Origin: Paraconexibacter antarcticus
GTDB taxonomy: Bacteria > Actinomycetota > Thermoleophilia > Solirubrobacterales > Solirubrobacteraceae
Reading direction: 5' to 3'
NCBI RefSeq assembly: GCF_024220175.1
Contig: NZ_CP098502.1
Location: 4,778,514 to 4,842,513 of the forward strand
DNA length: 64,000 bases
Shown here: piece by piece, positions 42,360-50,735 of the stretch
Layout of the letters: each line of letters begins with the position of its first letter
How positions within the stretch are numbered: position 1 is the first letter of the stretch
Made by a program: the position numbers and the translations under genes
Notes under the pieces: generated by a model
What the model saw: only the letters and a program-made list of their open reading frames with translations
Database searches by the model: none
Told to the model about the DNA's origin: nothing

Positions 42360-43040
42360 ATGTCCACACGTGACGACCACGGACTCACGCTCGACGAGCT
42401 CGACAAGGACGGCGCACTGCGCGAAGCGTCCGCGCTCGCCGAGACCAGCTTCACCCGCAGCCAGGCGCTGCGACGGACCGGCGTCCTCGTCGGTGGCGGT
42501 CTCGCGATCGGCGCCCTGCCCGTCGCGCTGTCGATCGGCCAGGGCGGCGTCCCGGCCAGCGACATCAAGATCCTCAACTACGCGCTGACGCTCGAGTACC
42601 TGGAGGCCGCCTTCTACGCCGAAGCCGTGTCCAAGGGCGCCCTCACCGGCTCCCTGGCGACCTTCGCCCAGACCGTCGCCGGCCACGAGGCCCAGCACGT
42701 TGCGGCGCTGCAGAAGGCACTCGGCAGCAAGGCCGTCAAGAAGCCGACGTTCGACTTCAAGGGCACCACCGCGGACCCGAAGAAGTTCGCGGCGACCGCG
42801 ATGGCCCTCGAGGACACCGGCGTCGCCGCCTACCTCGGCCAGGTCACGAAGATCAAGACCCCCGCCATCCTCATGGCCGCCGGATCGATCCTCCCGATCG
42901 AGTCGCGCCACGCCGCGTGGATCCGCGACATCCAGGGCGCCGGCTCCTCGCCGCTGCCCGCGCCCGCCGGCTTTGACGCCGGCAAGCCCATGTCCGCCAT
43001 CCTGGCCGCCGTCAAGGCGACCGGGTTCATCAAGTCCTAG
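42360..43040 (+). CDS. Ferritin-like domain protein with hydrophobic leader
   Basis: 226 residues. Leader QALRRTGVLVGGGLAIGALPVALS, possibly a Tat signal (RR at about 38). Helices ILNYALTLEYLEAAFYAEAV (E-Y-x2-A), ATFAQTVAGHEAQHVAALQKALG (E-x2-H) and ILPIESRHAAWIRDI (E-x2-H) give the Ferritin_2 pattern with a likely di-iron site. ATG 42360 follows GGGAGGAGG. Seventeen bp separate it from a close paralogue downstream. Confidence 0.85.
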   Translation: MSTRDDHGLTLDELDKDGALREASALAETSFTRSQALRRTGVLVGGGLAIGALPVALSIGQGGVPASDIKILNYALTLEYLEAAFYAEAVSKGALTGSLATFAQTVAGHEAQHVAALQKALGSKAVKKPTFDFKGTTADPKKFAATAMALEDTGVAAYLGQVTKIKTPAILMAAGSILPIESRHAAWIRDIQGAGSSPLPAPAGFDAGKPMSAILAAVKATGFIKS

Positions 43041-43057
43041 TGCGAGAGGGCACCGAC

Positions 43058-43765
43058 ATGACCGATCACCTCTTCCCCACCCTGGCCGAGCTCGACCGCG
43101 ACGGCGCCATCGCCGAAGCCGCGTCGCGCGTGGACGGACACACCCGCGCCGCCTTCATGGGCAAGGTCGCGGCACTCGTCGGCGGCACCGCCGCCGCAAG
43201 CTCCCTGGCAATGCCCACCCTGGCCGCCGCGGCGACCAAGGGCGACGTCGCCATCCTCAACTACGCGCTCACACTCGAGTACCTCGAGGCCGCCTTCTAC
43301 AAATCGGCGAACGACAAGGGCGCCCTCTCCGGCGAGGCGAAGAAGCTCGCCAAGGTCGTCGGCGAGCACGAGGCCCAGCACGTCGTCGCGCTGAAGAAGG
43401 CCCTCGGCTCCGCCGCCGTCAAGACACCGTCCTTCGACTTCAAGGGCTCGACGGCCGACCAGGCGACGTTCTTGAAGACCTCGATGACGCTCGAGGACGC
43501 CGGCGTGAAGGCCTACCTCGGCCAGGCCGGCGCCATCAAGAGCAAGGACGTCCTCTCCGCAGCTGCCTCGATCCTCTCGGTCGAAGCGCGGCACGCCGCA
43601 TGGGTCGCGAACGTCCTGAAGGTCTCGCCCGCGCCGGAGTCCTTCCAGAGCTCGGCGTCCATGGACCAGATCCTTGCCGCGGTGAAGGGAACGGGCTTCA
43701 TCCCGGCGCTCGCCAGCGCCTCCCCGTCCTCCGCCACCAGCGGCTCCCCGAGCGTCACCGGCTAA
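43058..43765 (+). CDS. Ferritin-like domain protein, paralogue of the preceding gene
   Basis: 235 residues with the same layout: AILNYALTLEYLEAAFYKSA, KVVGEHEAQHVVALKKALG and ILSVEARHAAWVANVL. The leader FMGKVAALVGGTAAASSLAMPTLAAAA lacks the RR pair. ATG 43058 is chosen over GTG 43040, which overlaps the previous stop. The TAA stop is part of the target duplication of the IS5 element, which has split the gene's terminator. Confidence 0.85.
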   Translation: MTDHLFPTLAELDRDGAIAEAASRVDGHTRAAFMGKVAALVGGTAAASSLAMPTLAAAATKGDVAILNYALTLEYLEAAFYKSANDKGALSGEAKKLAKVVGEHEAQHVVALKKALGSAAVKTPSFDFKGSTADQATFLKTSMTLEDAGVKAYLGQAGAIKSKDVLSAAASILSVEARHAAWVANVLKVSPAPESFQSSASMDQILAAVKGTGFIPALASASPSSATSGSPSVTG

Positions 43766-43855
43766 GAAGCTGTCTCAATACCTCGGCGGGGAGGGCTTGG
43801 GGGCGGCGTGGCGAACGTAGCCAGGGAGACATAACCCTGGCTGTGGAGGTGGCTG

Positions 43856-44224
43856 GTGGCCGCGTCGATGTGGAAGGTCCGCGACGAGCTTTGGGAGGTC
43901 GCGGCACCGCTGCTTCCGGTGCACCGACCTGATCCTCGGGGCGGGCGGCCGCGCGTGGATGATCGGGTGTGCTTCAACGCGATCGTGTTCGTGTTGTTCA
44001 CCGGGATCGCGTGGCAGCATCTGCCCCGTGAGGTCGGCTGCTCGCCGGCGACCGCGCACCGCCGCCTGGCCGAGTGGCAGGCCGCCGGGGTGTTCCACCG
44101 ACTCCATCAGGAACTGCTGCGCCGACTGAACACCGCCGGGCGGATCGACTGGTCCACCGGGGTTGTCGACGGCAGCCATGTCCGTGCTCTTCAAGGGGGC
44201 CTTGACCGGGCCCTCGCCGGTTGA
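43856..44224 (+). CDS. IS5-family transposase, upstream frame
   Basis: 122 residues: DUF4096-type DNA-binding part (WEVAAPLLPVHRPDPRGGRPRVDDRVCFNAIVFVLFTGIAWQHLPRE) and the first catalytic D in WSTGVVDGSHVRAL. At the run CAAGGGGGCC the frame should pass to the downstream ORF (expected KGG-ALTGPSPVDR), so a programmed frameshift or a mutation at 44195-44203 joins the two. Confidence 0.85.
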   Translation: MAASMWKVRDELWEVAAPLLPVHRPDPRGGRPRVDDRVCFNAIVFVLFTGIAWQHLPREVGCSPATAHRRLAEWQAAGVFHRLHQELLRRLNTAGRIDWSTGVVDGSHVRALQGGLDRALAG

Positions 44225-44654
44225 CCGTGCCCGCACCGGGTCAAAGCACCACCTGCTGACCGACAGTCACGGCATTCCGCTGGCGATCAGCCTGACCGGC
44301 GGCAACCGCAACGACGTCACCCAGTTGCTGCCGCTCGTCGACGGCGTCGGCCCGGTCCGCGGGAAGGTCGGCCGCCCCAGGACCCGCCCCGACAAGGTCC
44401 TCGCCGACCGCGGCTATGACCACGACAAGTACCGCCGCGAACTGTGGAAACGCGGCGTGAAGCCGGTCATCGCCCGTCGCGGGGTCGAGCACGGCTCACA
44501 CCTGGGCCGCGAGCGCTGGGTCGTCGAGCGGACCTTCGCGTGGCTGCACAACCTGCGCCGGCTGCGGATCCGCTACGAACGCTCCGGTGAGCTGCACCTG
44601 GCGTTCATGCTGCTCGGCTGCGCCGTGGTCTGCCAGCGCAAGCTCGCTGAGTGA
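44163..44654 (+). CDS. IS5-family transposase, downstream frame
   Basis: Reads ALTGPSPVDRARTGSKHHLL, VLADRGYDHDKYRRELWKRG (second D) and RERWVVERTFAWLHNLRRLRIRYER (catalytic E with Y-x2-R-like region). This is the C-terminal part of the DDE transposase; ATG 44178 could also start it separately. Two-frame transposases are normal in the IS427 group. Confidence 0.85.
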   Translation: MSTAAMSVLFKGALTGPSPVDRARTGSKHHLLTDSHGIPLAISLTGGNRNDVTQLLPLVDGVGPVRGKVGRPRTRPDKVLADRGYDHDKYRRELWKRGVKPVIARRGVEHGSHLGRERWVVERTFAWLHNLRRLRIRYERSGELHLAFMLLGCAVVCQRKLAE

Positions 44655-44657
44655 CGG

Positions 44658-45122
44658 TCACTCACCATCGTCATCGAAGGCGCGACGGCCGTACTGATCG
44701 GGGATCGAGCCCCACCCCCAGATCGCCACCGGGCCCGGGGGCACCGGCCCGTACTCCTCGGCGGGGTCGGCCTTCTCTGGAAGCACGGTGCAGTGGTGCT
44801 GCCAGTTGTCGCCGAAGTCAAAGACGTACTCAAACTCATCACCGGGCTTCAGCTCCCGCGCGACCTTCAGCTTCGCGTGGTCAAGCCACGTCATCTCCGG
44901 GCCGAACGAGTCGTCGGGGTAGCCGATCAGCCGCTCGTCCGCGAGCTCGAAGTTATGCAGATGCGAAAGGTCCCACCGCGCGAACGCGGAGTTGATCGCA
45001 TCCGCGAACTGCTGAAACGTGTGCCCCGGACCAACGATGAAGATCCGACCCGGCGAGGGACGACACCGCACTCCACGCCCACCGACCAGGTCGACCTTGA
45101 TCTGCAACCACGTCCGCGCCAT
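44658..45122 (-). CDS. pRiA4b ORF-3-like passenger protein
   Basis: 154 residues: WLQIKVDLVGGRGVRCRPSPGRIFIVGPGHTFQQFADAINSAFARWDLSHLHNFEL and FEYVFDFGDNWQHHCTVL match the plasmid pRiA4b ORF-3 family (IS1096 TnpR-like). It lies wholly inside the IS5 ends, antisense and ending 3 bp from the transposase stop. Function unknown; known from other mobile elements as an accessory gene. Confidence 0.85.
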   Translation of the reverse strand: MARTWLQIKVDLVGGRGVRCRPSPGRIFIVGPGHTFQQFADAINSAFARWDLSHLHNFELADERLIGYPDDSFGPEMTWLDHAKLKVARELKPGDEFEYVFDFGDNWQHHCTVLPEKADPAEEYGPVPPGPVAIWGWGSIPDQYGRRAFDDDGE

Positions 45123-45227
45123 CCCCGCGACAGCCTACGCAGGTATTGAGACAGCTTCTAACGCCGGTGACGGGCAGCGCCGGCGGCCGGGTTCTCGTTT
45201 CCCGGTCGCCGGTCGCTCCCAGATCGT

Positions 45228-46037
45228 ATGACCGCGCTGCGCTCACTCTCTCCGCTGGCCGTCGCCCGCGGCGTCGCCGTGATGCTCGCGGCCGCAGTGG
45301 CGGGGCTCTTCCTCGCCCCGACGATCTTCCAAGGCAGCACCCAGGCCGGACCGCAGCTCCCGCCGGCGCCCGACCGGCAGGTGCCCGCGTCCTTCAGCGC
45401 CCGCGCCGCCCGCGTGCCGACGCTCACGCGGTACACGACGATCATCGCCACCGCGCGCGCCGCGACTCTCTCGGTCTACGCCGGGCCGCACCGCGGCGCC
45501 CCGCGGACCCGCCTGCTTCGCGCGCGCACGCTCAGCGGCCACCGCCTCCCGCTCGTCCTCGCCGTGACCGATCACGCCCACAAGGGATGGTTCCGCGTAC
45601 GCCTACCCGTCCGCCCGAACGGCGCCCGCGGCTGGATCCGCCGCTCGGCGGTCGACGCCACCGCGACGAACTTCCGCGTCGCCGTCCGCCTGCGCGAACA
45701 CGACCTCATCGTCCGGCGTGGACGCGTGACCATCCTCCGCACCCGCATCGGCGTCGGCCGCTCACTCTCGCCCACACCGACCGGCACCTACTACCTCGCC
45801 GACCTCATCCGGTCGACAGACGCGTTCTACGGCCCGTACGCCTTCGGACTCTCGGCCTACTCCACCGTCTACACCTCGTTCGAGGGCGGCGACGGCCAGG
45901 TCGGCATCCACGGCACCAACGCCCCCGCCGCCATCGGCACCGACGTCAGCCACGGCTGCATCCGCGTGAAGAACACCGTCATCCGCCGGCTCGCGCGGAT
46001 GCTCCCACTCGGCACACCGGTCACCATCACCCACTGA
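45228..46037 (+). CDS. L,D-transpeptidase (YkuD family)
   Basis: 269 residues. N-terminal membrane anchor or signal (VAVMLAAAVAGLFLAPTIF), SH3-like middle (ATLSVYAGPHRGAPRTRLL, GWFRVRLPVRPNGARGWIRRS) and C-terminal YkuD domain with GDGQVGIHGTN and DVSHGCIRVKN, containing catalytic His and Cys. It forms 3-3 cross-links in peptidoglycan or anchors proteins to it. ATG 45228 lies 70 bp right of the IS. Confidence 0.95.
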   Translation: MTALRSLSPLAVARGVAVMLAAAVAGLFLAPTIFQGSTQAGPQLPPAPDRQVPASFSARAARVPTLTRYTTIIATARAATLSVYAGPHRGAPRTRLLRARTLSGHRLPLVLAVTDHAHKGWFRVRLPVRPNGARGWIRRSAVDATATNFRVAVRLREHDLIVRRGRVTILRTRIGVGRSLSPTPTGTYYLADLIRSTDAFYGPYAFGLSAYSTVYTSFEGGDGQVGIHGTNAPAAIGTDVSHGCIRVKNTVIRRLARMLPLGTPVTITH

Positions 46038-46162
46038 CGCGGCCCCAGGCGGCTGCGGACGGGCGCGGATTGCCGGGTGACCACGCCCGTCTCGGTGTCA
46101 CGCGCTCCGGACGACGAGTTCCGCATTCGTTCACCGCCCGCCCACTAGCGTCGACCGACCTC

Positions 46163-47044
46163 ATGGATCTGCACCAGCCCGGCCCGCAGGGCGCCACGGC
46201 GTTCGTCCTCTCCGGCGGCGCAAGCCTCGGCGCCATCCAGGCCGGCATGCTCGAAGCGCTCTACGAGCGCGGCATCGTCCCGGACCTCATCTGCGGCAGC
46301 TCCGTCGGCGCCGTCAACGGCGCGTTCATCGCCTCACGCCCACCGACGGTCCAGACGGCGCAGGCGCTCGGCGACGTATGGCGCGGCCTGCGCCGCGCAG
46401 AGGTCTTCCCGACCAACCCGATGACCGGCCTGCTCGGCCTCGTCGGACGGCGCGACTCGCTCGTGCCGGGCTCCGGCCTGGAGCGCACGCTGCGCCGCCA
46501 CCTGCAGTTCGAGCGCCTCCAGGACGCCCCGATCCCGCTGCACGTCACCGCCACCGACGTCCTCACCGGCGACGCCGTCCGCCTCTCCCGCGGCGACGCG
46601 CTCGACGCCGTCCTCGCCAGCGCGGCCATCCCCGGGGTGCTGCCGTCCGTCCGCTGGCGCGGCCGTGATCTCGTCGACGGCGGGGTGGCCGACAACACTC
46701 CGCTGAGCCACGCCATCGCGCTCGGCGCGGGCACCGTGTACGTGTTGCCGACCGGGAGCGCCTGCGCGCTCGCGCAGCCGCCGCGCGGCGCGGTCGGGAT
46801 GATCCTGCAGGCGACCGCGGTCCTCATCCGGCGCCGGATGCTCGACGACATCGAGGGCCACGCCGGCGGCGCGCGGCTCATCGTCCTGCCGCCACCGTGC
46901 CCGCTCCACGTGCTGCCGCTGGACTTCGGCCGCGCGGACGAGCTCATCGACGCCGGTCGGTCCGGTGCCCAGGCGTTCCTCGACGCCGACGGGACGTTCG
47001 GGCCCGAGCACCCGCTGCACCCCCACGACCACGTGGCCGCATGA
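46163..47044 (+). CDS. Patatin-like phospholipase
   Basis: 293 residues. Oxyanion motif FVLSGGASLGAIQAGMLEAL, nucleophile GSSVGAVNGAF (G-x-S-x-G) and dyad Asp in LVDGGVADNTPL. No signal peptide, so cytosolic or membrane-attached; hydrolyses acyl esters of lipids. ATG 46163 directly precedes the first strand; longer upstream frames are noise. Overlaps the next gene by ATGA. Confidence 0.9.
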   Translation: MDLHQPGPQGATAFVLSGGASLGAIQAGMLEALYERGIVPDLICGSSVGAVNGAFIASRPPTVQTAQALGDVWRGLRRAEVFPTNPMTGLLGLVGRRDSLVPGSGLERTLRRHLQFERLQDAPIPLHVTATDVLTGDAVRLSRGDALDAVLASAAIPGVLPSVRWRGRDLVDGGVADNTPLSHAIALGAGTVYVLPTGSACALAQPPRGAVGMILQATAVLIRRRMLDDIEGHAGGARLIVLPPPCPLHVLPLDFGRADELIDAGRSGAQAFLDADGTFGPEHPLHPHDHVAA

Positions 47045-48060
47045 GCGCACCGCGGACGCTTGCCACCGCCGCCGCCACCGGCGTGGCCTGCCTGTTCGCG
47101 GGCTGTGGATCGACCGGCCACCCCGCCGCCCGCCCGAAGGCGCTCCCGCCCGCGGCCGAGCCCGGGGTTTCCCCGCCGCCGTCGGTCAGGCCCGCCGGGC
47201 GGGTGCGTCCGCTCGCGTCGTTCCCCGAGGGTGTCGCGGTCGATCCGGGGAGCGGGCGGGTCGCGGTCGGGCTGCGCAACCCCGACCGGCTCGCGATTAT
47301 CGACGGCGGCTCCGGCCGGCTCCTGCATCGCCTGGTTCTGCCGGAGTCCCCGCGGCACCTGCTGCTCGGTGGCGAGCCCGGCGTCGTGCTCGTCCCGGCC
47401 GAGCGCGCCGACGAGCTCGTCCGCGTCGACGTCCGCACCGCCCGCATCCTCTCGCGCACCCCCGTCGGGACGTTCCCCCACGGCGTCGTGGAGGCGGGCG
47501 GGCGCATCTTCGTGGCGGACGAGCTGGGCGGGACGATTTCGGTCATCCGCGGCGGCCGGGTCGTCGCGACCCTCCGTGGCCTGACCCAGCCGGGCGGCCT
47601 CGCGGTCGCCGCTGGTCGTCTCGCCGTCGTCGACGTGCGGACGCGGCGCTTGGTGGTGTTCGACGTCCGTACGCTGCGGCGCGTCGCCGACGTGACGGCC
47701 GGGGTCGGTGCGACGCACGCCGTCGCCGGCCGCGACGGCGAGATCGTCGTCGCCGACACCGAGGGCCGGGCGCTGCTGATCTACCGCCTCGCGCCGACCG
47801 TCCGCCTGCAGCGGCGGGTGCCGCTGCCGGGGACGCCCTACGGCATCGCGGTCGACCCGGTGCACGACCAGGTCTGGGTCACGCTCACGTCGTCCAACCG
47901 GCTGCTCGGCTTCCAGCTCACCGGCGGCGCCCCGCGCCGCGTCGCGAGCTATCCGACGGTCCGCCAGCCGAACACCGTCGCGGTCGACCCGGCGACGGGC
48001 CGGCTGTTCGTCGCGAGCCGCACCGAGAGCCTGCTCGAGATGATCACGCACCGTCCGTGA
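47041..48060 (+). CDS. Beta-propeller (YncE-like) lipoprotein
   Basis: 339 residues. Lipobox LFAGC (Cys about 22), Pro/Ala linker, then seven repeated blades of the NHL/YVTN type, such as PEGVAVDPGSGRVAVGLRN, PGGLAVAAGRLAVVDVRTRRLVV and PYGIAVDPVHDQVWVTLTSSN. Likely a surface-exposed binding protein. Translationally coupled to the patatin gene (ATGA). Confidence 0.85.
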   Translation: MSAPRTLATAAATGVACLFAGCGSTGHPAARPKALPPAAEPGVSPPPSVRPAGRVRPLASFPEGVAVDPGSGRVAVGLRNPDRLAIIDGGSGRLLHRLVLPESPRHLLLGGEPGVVLVPAERADELVRVDVRTARILSRTPVGTFPHGVVEAGGRIFVADELGGTISVIRGGRVVATLRGLTQPGGLAVAAGRLAVVDVRTRRLVVFDVRTLRRVADVTAGVGATHAVAGRDGEIVVADTEGRALLIYRLAPTVRLQRRVPLPGTPYGIAVDPVHDQVWVTLTSSNRLLGFQLTGGAPRRVASYPTVRQPNTVAVDPATGRLFVASRTESLLEMITHRP

Positions 48061-48064
48061 CGCG

Positions 48065-48097
48065 GCAGGGGCCGGAGCGTGAGCTCTGGCCCCCTGC
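48065..48097. terminator. Bidirectional terminator hairpin
   Basis: GCAGGGGCCGGAGC pairs with GCTCTGGCCCCCTGC (one bulge) in the 45-bp gap between the convergent propeller and cupredoxin-like genes. Confidence 0.65.
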
Positions 48098-48105
48098 GGC
48101 AGGGC

Positions 48106-48450
48106 CTACTTGACGATGAGCGTCATGGACATCGCGGCGCCGTGGATCGTGCAGTAGATCTTGTAGGTGCCGGCCTTCGTGACCTTCTGGGAGTAGGTCC
48201 CGGACGACAGGTTCCTGGAGTGGAACTTCGCGGGCCCGCTCTTGACCGTGACGTTGTGCACCGAGTGGCCCTTGAAGGCCCACTTCACCGTCGTGCCCTT
48301 CTTGACCGTGACCTTCGTCCCGCCGTCCTTGACGAAATAGTTGTCACCGACCTTCACCGACGTGGTCGCGGCCAGCGCCGGGATGGCCACGGCGCCGCCG
48401 GCCGCGAGGGTCGCGACGGCCACCGCGAGGTGCCTGCTCGAGCGGCGCAT
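48106..48450 (-). CDS. Secreted cupredoxin-like (plastocyanin/azurin fold) protein
   Basis: 114 residues. Signal peptide (HLAVAVATLAAGGAVAIPALAA) and a single cupredoxin domain: VTVKKGTTVKWAFKGHSVHNVTV (first His) and GTYKIYCTIHGAAMSMTLIV with C-x2-H-x3-M, i.e. the type 1 copper ligands His, Cys, His, Met. Acts as periplasmic/extracellular electron carrier or copper binder. Starts within the stop of the upstream gene (TGATG). A broken copy lies at 35891-36020. Confidence 0.9.
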   Translation of the reverse strand: MRRSSRHLAVAVATLAAGGAVAIPALAATTSVKVGDNYFVKDGGTKVTVKKGTTVKWAFKGHSVHNVTVKSGPAKFHSRNLSSGTYSQKVTKAGTYKIYCTIHGAAMSMTLIVK

Positions 48451-49529
48451 CAGTACACCGACACGATCGAGCAGTTGGACACGAACCCGATCGCCTTCAG
48501 ACCGCCGAGGCCCGGGTTGGCCTTCTTCGCACCGAGGCTCGTGACGTAGCCCTTCGCGGCGAGGTCGGCGATCTGCGCCGAGGACTTGATCAGCGTGACC
48601 TTGTGAGCCTTCATCGCCTTCTTCGTCCAGACCACCGGGGTGACGTCCCACAGCGGGCTATAGGCCGGCGATCCGGCGGGCTCCTGCTCGACGTTCAGAG
48701 GCTGGCCCTGGCCGAGCAGCGCGGACTGCAGGCCCTGGCGGCGGGGGTTCTTCTTGCCGAGCGGGCCGTTGACGATCGGGCTGATCGCCGAGCGCGAGGA
48801 CGTGTCGGCGTTGGAACCGATGCCGGGCGCGGCCGCGAGGTTCTTCGCGAACGTCGTGGACTCCAGCGACGCGAGCAGCGGATCCGAGCCGTCGGTGCGA
48901 ATGTAGAGGTTGAAACGCCCGTTCACGTAGCCGCCGAACGCGTTCAGCACGGCGGACTTCGCCGCCCGGTCGACGCTGACGACGTAGTCGCCCTGGCCGG
49001 TGTCGTTCGCGATCTGCGGCGCGTCGAGCACGATGCCGTCACCCGTCGTGATCAGTGGGCTGTACGTCGCATCGCCGACCGAGCCGGGCCTGAAGCTCAC
49101 CGGCGGAAAGCCCGTCTTCTTGTTCGGCACCAGGCTGCTCTTCGGGCTGAAGTCCACCGTCCCGGGGAAGGTGACGACGTCGCCGTCCTTCGTCACCGTC
49201 TGGACCGCCTTCGTGCCGAGCGCGAGCTTCAGCTTCGGCGCGAACGTCACGCCGCGTGCCGCCGCATCGGCCTTGTCGGAGGACTCCGTGACGATGTACT
49301 CGGTCGCCGCACCGGCGGCCGTCCTGCCCTCGAAGATCGGCACCGTCGCCGTCCGAGCCTTACGGTCGATGCTGATGATGCTCGCGTGCACCGCGCCCGG
49401 CACCGCGGCAGTCGCGCCGGCGGGAGCAGCGGTCGCCGCACCCCCGCCCGCGCCCATCGTGATCACGACGGCCGCGACCGCGGTGGCGGCTGCGGCGGGT
49501 ACAGCACCGACCAGAACGTTCCTGCGCAT
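48450..49529 (-). CDS. Large secreted protein of unknown function
   Basis: 359 residues with a signal peptide (LVGAVPAAAATAVAAVVITMGAGGGAATAAPA). Beta-rich; features include AVHASIISIDRKARTATVPIFEGRTA, PGSVGDATYSPLITTGDGIVLDAP, YVNGRFNLYIRTDGSDPLLASLE and PAYSPLWDVTPVVWTKKAMKAH. The repeated YSPL/W segments suggest two related halves. ATG 49529 has AAGGAG 9 bp upstream. Co-transcribed with the cupredoxin-like gene, so an exported metal- or redox-related role is plausible but unproven. Confidence 0.8.
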   Translation of the reverse strand: MRRNVLVGAVPAAAATAVAAVVITMGAGGGAATAAPAGATAAVPGAVHASIISIDRKARTATVPIFEGRTAAGAATEYIVTESSDKADAAARGVTFAPKLKLALGTKAVQTVTKDGDVVTFPGTVDFSPKSSLVPNKKTGFPPVSFRPGSVGDATYSPLITTGDGIVLDAPQIANDTGQGDYVVSVDRAAKSAVLNAFGGYVNGRFNLYIRTDGSDPLLASLESTTFAKNLAAAPGIGSNADTSSRSAISPIVNGPLGKKNPRRQGLQSALLGQGQPLNVEQEPAGSPAYSPLWDVTPVVWTKKAMKAHKVTLIKSSAQIADLAAKGYVTSLGAKKANPGLGGLKAIGFVSNCSIVSVY

Positions 49530-49865
49530 GTTCCAAAACTCCTTGATGATGATCGACGGCCCATGGATGGACCCGGAGACCACTCTCAGCTCGCGACCTT
49601 GCGCTTCTCTGACATTTCGCTTACTCAGCGATGAACGACGCGCCCAGGCCGGCCGGCACGCCGCGAGTCACATCAGGCGGGCTGCAGCGTTCAAGGATGG
49701 CGGTATGGGCCTGTCGCGTGCCCGTGCCGGTGCCCCGTTGGCCGGTGGCGTCGCCGCCGGAACGGCGGTGGGCAGCGTGGCCGCGAAGCCGACGGGTGCG
49801 CTCGCGGTGGTGCCCGGGGCCACACCACGCACCGGTCGGCACCGCGGACGCAGCCGGCCTGGCCG
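49530..49865. other. Upstream region without firm gene
   Basis: 336 bp. Promoter of the secreted-protein gene must lie here. A 60-residue plus-strand frame at 49705-49887 (MGLSRARAGAPLAGG..., with AAGGA upstream and G/C-rich third positions) could be a small gene but overlaps the cytochrome stop and has no family features. Confidence 0.4.
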
Positions 49866-50372
49866 CTACTTCACCGAGGCGATGTAGGCCACCAGGGCCC
49901 GTACCTCGGCAGGCTTGGCTTTCAGCCCATAGCTCGCGATCGCCCCGGCCATGACGCCCTTGGGAAACCCTTTGACCGTCGCTGCGTCCGGCGCGCTGAT
50001 CGAGACCTTCAGGTAATGGTGGCTCGCGGCCGTGACGGTACCGTCGGCGAGCTGGACCCGGGAGCCGTCGAGCCCCTTGAACGTCGGCCCCACCCCCTTG
50101 GCGCCATCCAGCGAATGACACCCTGCGCACCCGTCCGCCTGATACAGCCTCGTCCCGGCCGTAACGAGCGCGGGATCGTTCGTCCCCGCCGCGGGTGCTG
50201 CCGATCCCCCGGCGGGCGTTGAGACGGCTGGGGGCGCCGACGCCGTCTGTTCCCCGGCATGCGGATCGGTGGCGGGTCCGCTACCGACGTTGAGGATCAC
50301 GAGGATCACCCCCGACATCACCGCCACGAGGACGACGAGCGCGACGGCCTCCCTGAGGGCCCGCGGCGTCAT
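49866..50372 (-). CDS. Membrane-anchored or exported c-type cytochrome
   Basis: 168 residues. N-terminal helix ALREAVALVVLVAVMSGVILVILNVG, Pro/Ala/Thr linker, then a class I cytochrome c with heme motif CAGCH (ADGCAGCHSLDGAKGVGPTFKGL) and axial Met in FPKGVMAGAIASYG. One heme. Serves electron transfer at the outer face of the membrane, possibly to or from the terminal oxidase. ATG 50372 chosen as last start before the membrane helix. Confidence 0.9.
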   Translation of the reverse strand: MTPRALREAVALVVLVAVMSGVILVILNVGSGPATDPHAGEQTASAPPAVSTPAGGSAAPAAGTNDPALVTAGTRLYQADGCAGCHSLDGAKGVGPTFKGLDGSRVQLADGTVTAASHHYLKVSISAPDAATVKGFPKGVMAGAIASYGLKAKPAEVRALVAYIASVK

Positions 50373-50735
50373 CGCCAGGGCCGGACGCGGCGGGCGCACC
50401 CGAGCGCCCGGGAAACCAAATGGTCTGTCATGACCATCCCTTCGTTCGGCACCGGGCCGGCAGATCAGAACATGACGCCGCCCGGTCGCCGATGCCGTGT
50501 GGGGCCGGTCCGGGTAGGGAACTGTCGCGCCGGCGTCATCCACAGCCCGCTGGGCCCCGGGCCACGAGAGCAGAAGCGTGCGGCCAGCGTCTGTTCGGCC
50601 GAACCTCCCCGTCGCAGAGCGCTTCACCGGAGCCTCGCCTCGCCTCGCCTCGCCTCGGATCGGATCGTGGCGGCATCTGTCCGATCACGGATTCGGCGTG
50701 GGCGACTCGGCGCGCTGCGAAGCTGTGCTCGTTCC
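50373..50735. other. Divergent intergenic region with a small tandem repeat
   Basis: 363 bp between the cytochrome and rhomboid-like genes. It holds five tandem GCCTC units (50632-50656) followed by GGATCGGATCG. No coding frame with family-like sequence. Confidence 0.6.

Larger units (their letters stand above)
43766..45158 (+). mobile_element. IS5-family insertion sequence with passenger gene (1393 bp)
   Basis: Perfect terminal repeats GAAGCTGTCTCAATACCT at 43766-43783 and, on the minus strand, from 45158. TAA is duplicated on both sides (43763-43765 and 45159-45161). Two transposase frames run rightward; an antisense passenger gene fills the right third. Removing the element restores a 10-bp hairpin (CGTCACCGGC / GCCGGTGACG), the ferritin gene's terminator. 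Confidence 0.9.

Noticed and set aside
29523..45158. CRISPR array or defence system in the mobile island
   Set aside because: No regularly spaced repeats, Cas, restriction or toxin-antitoxin motifs were found; cargo is IS elements, a protease, a CsbD-like and ferritin-like proteins.
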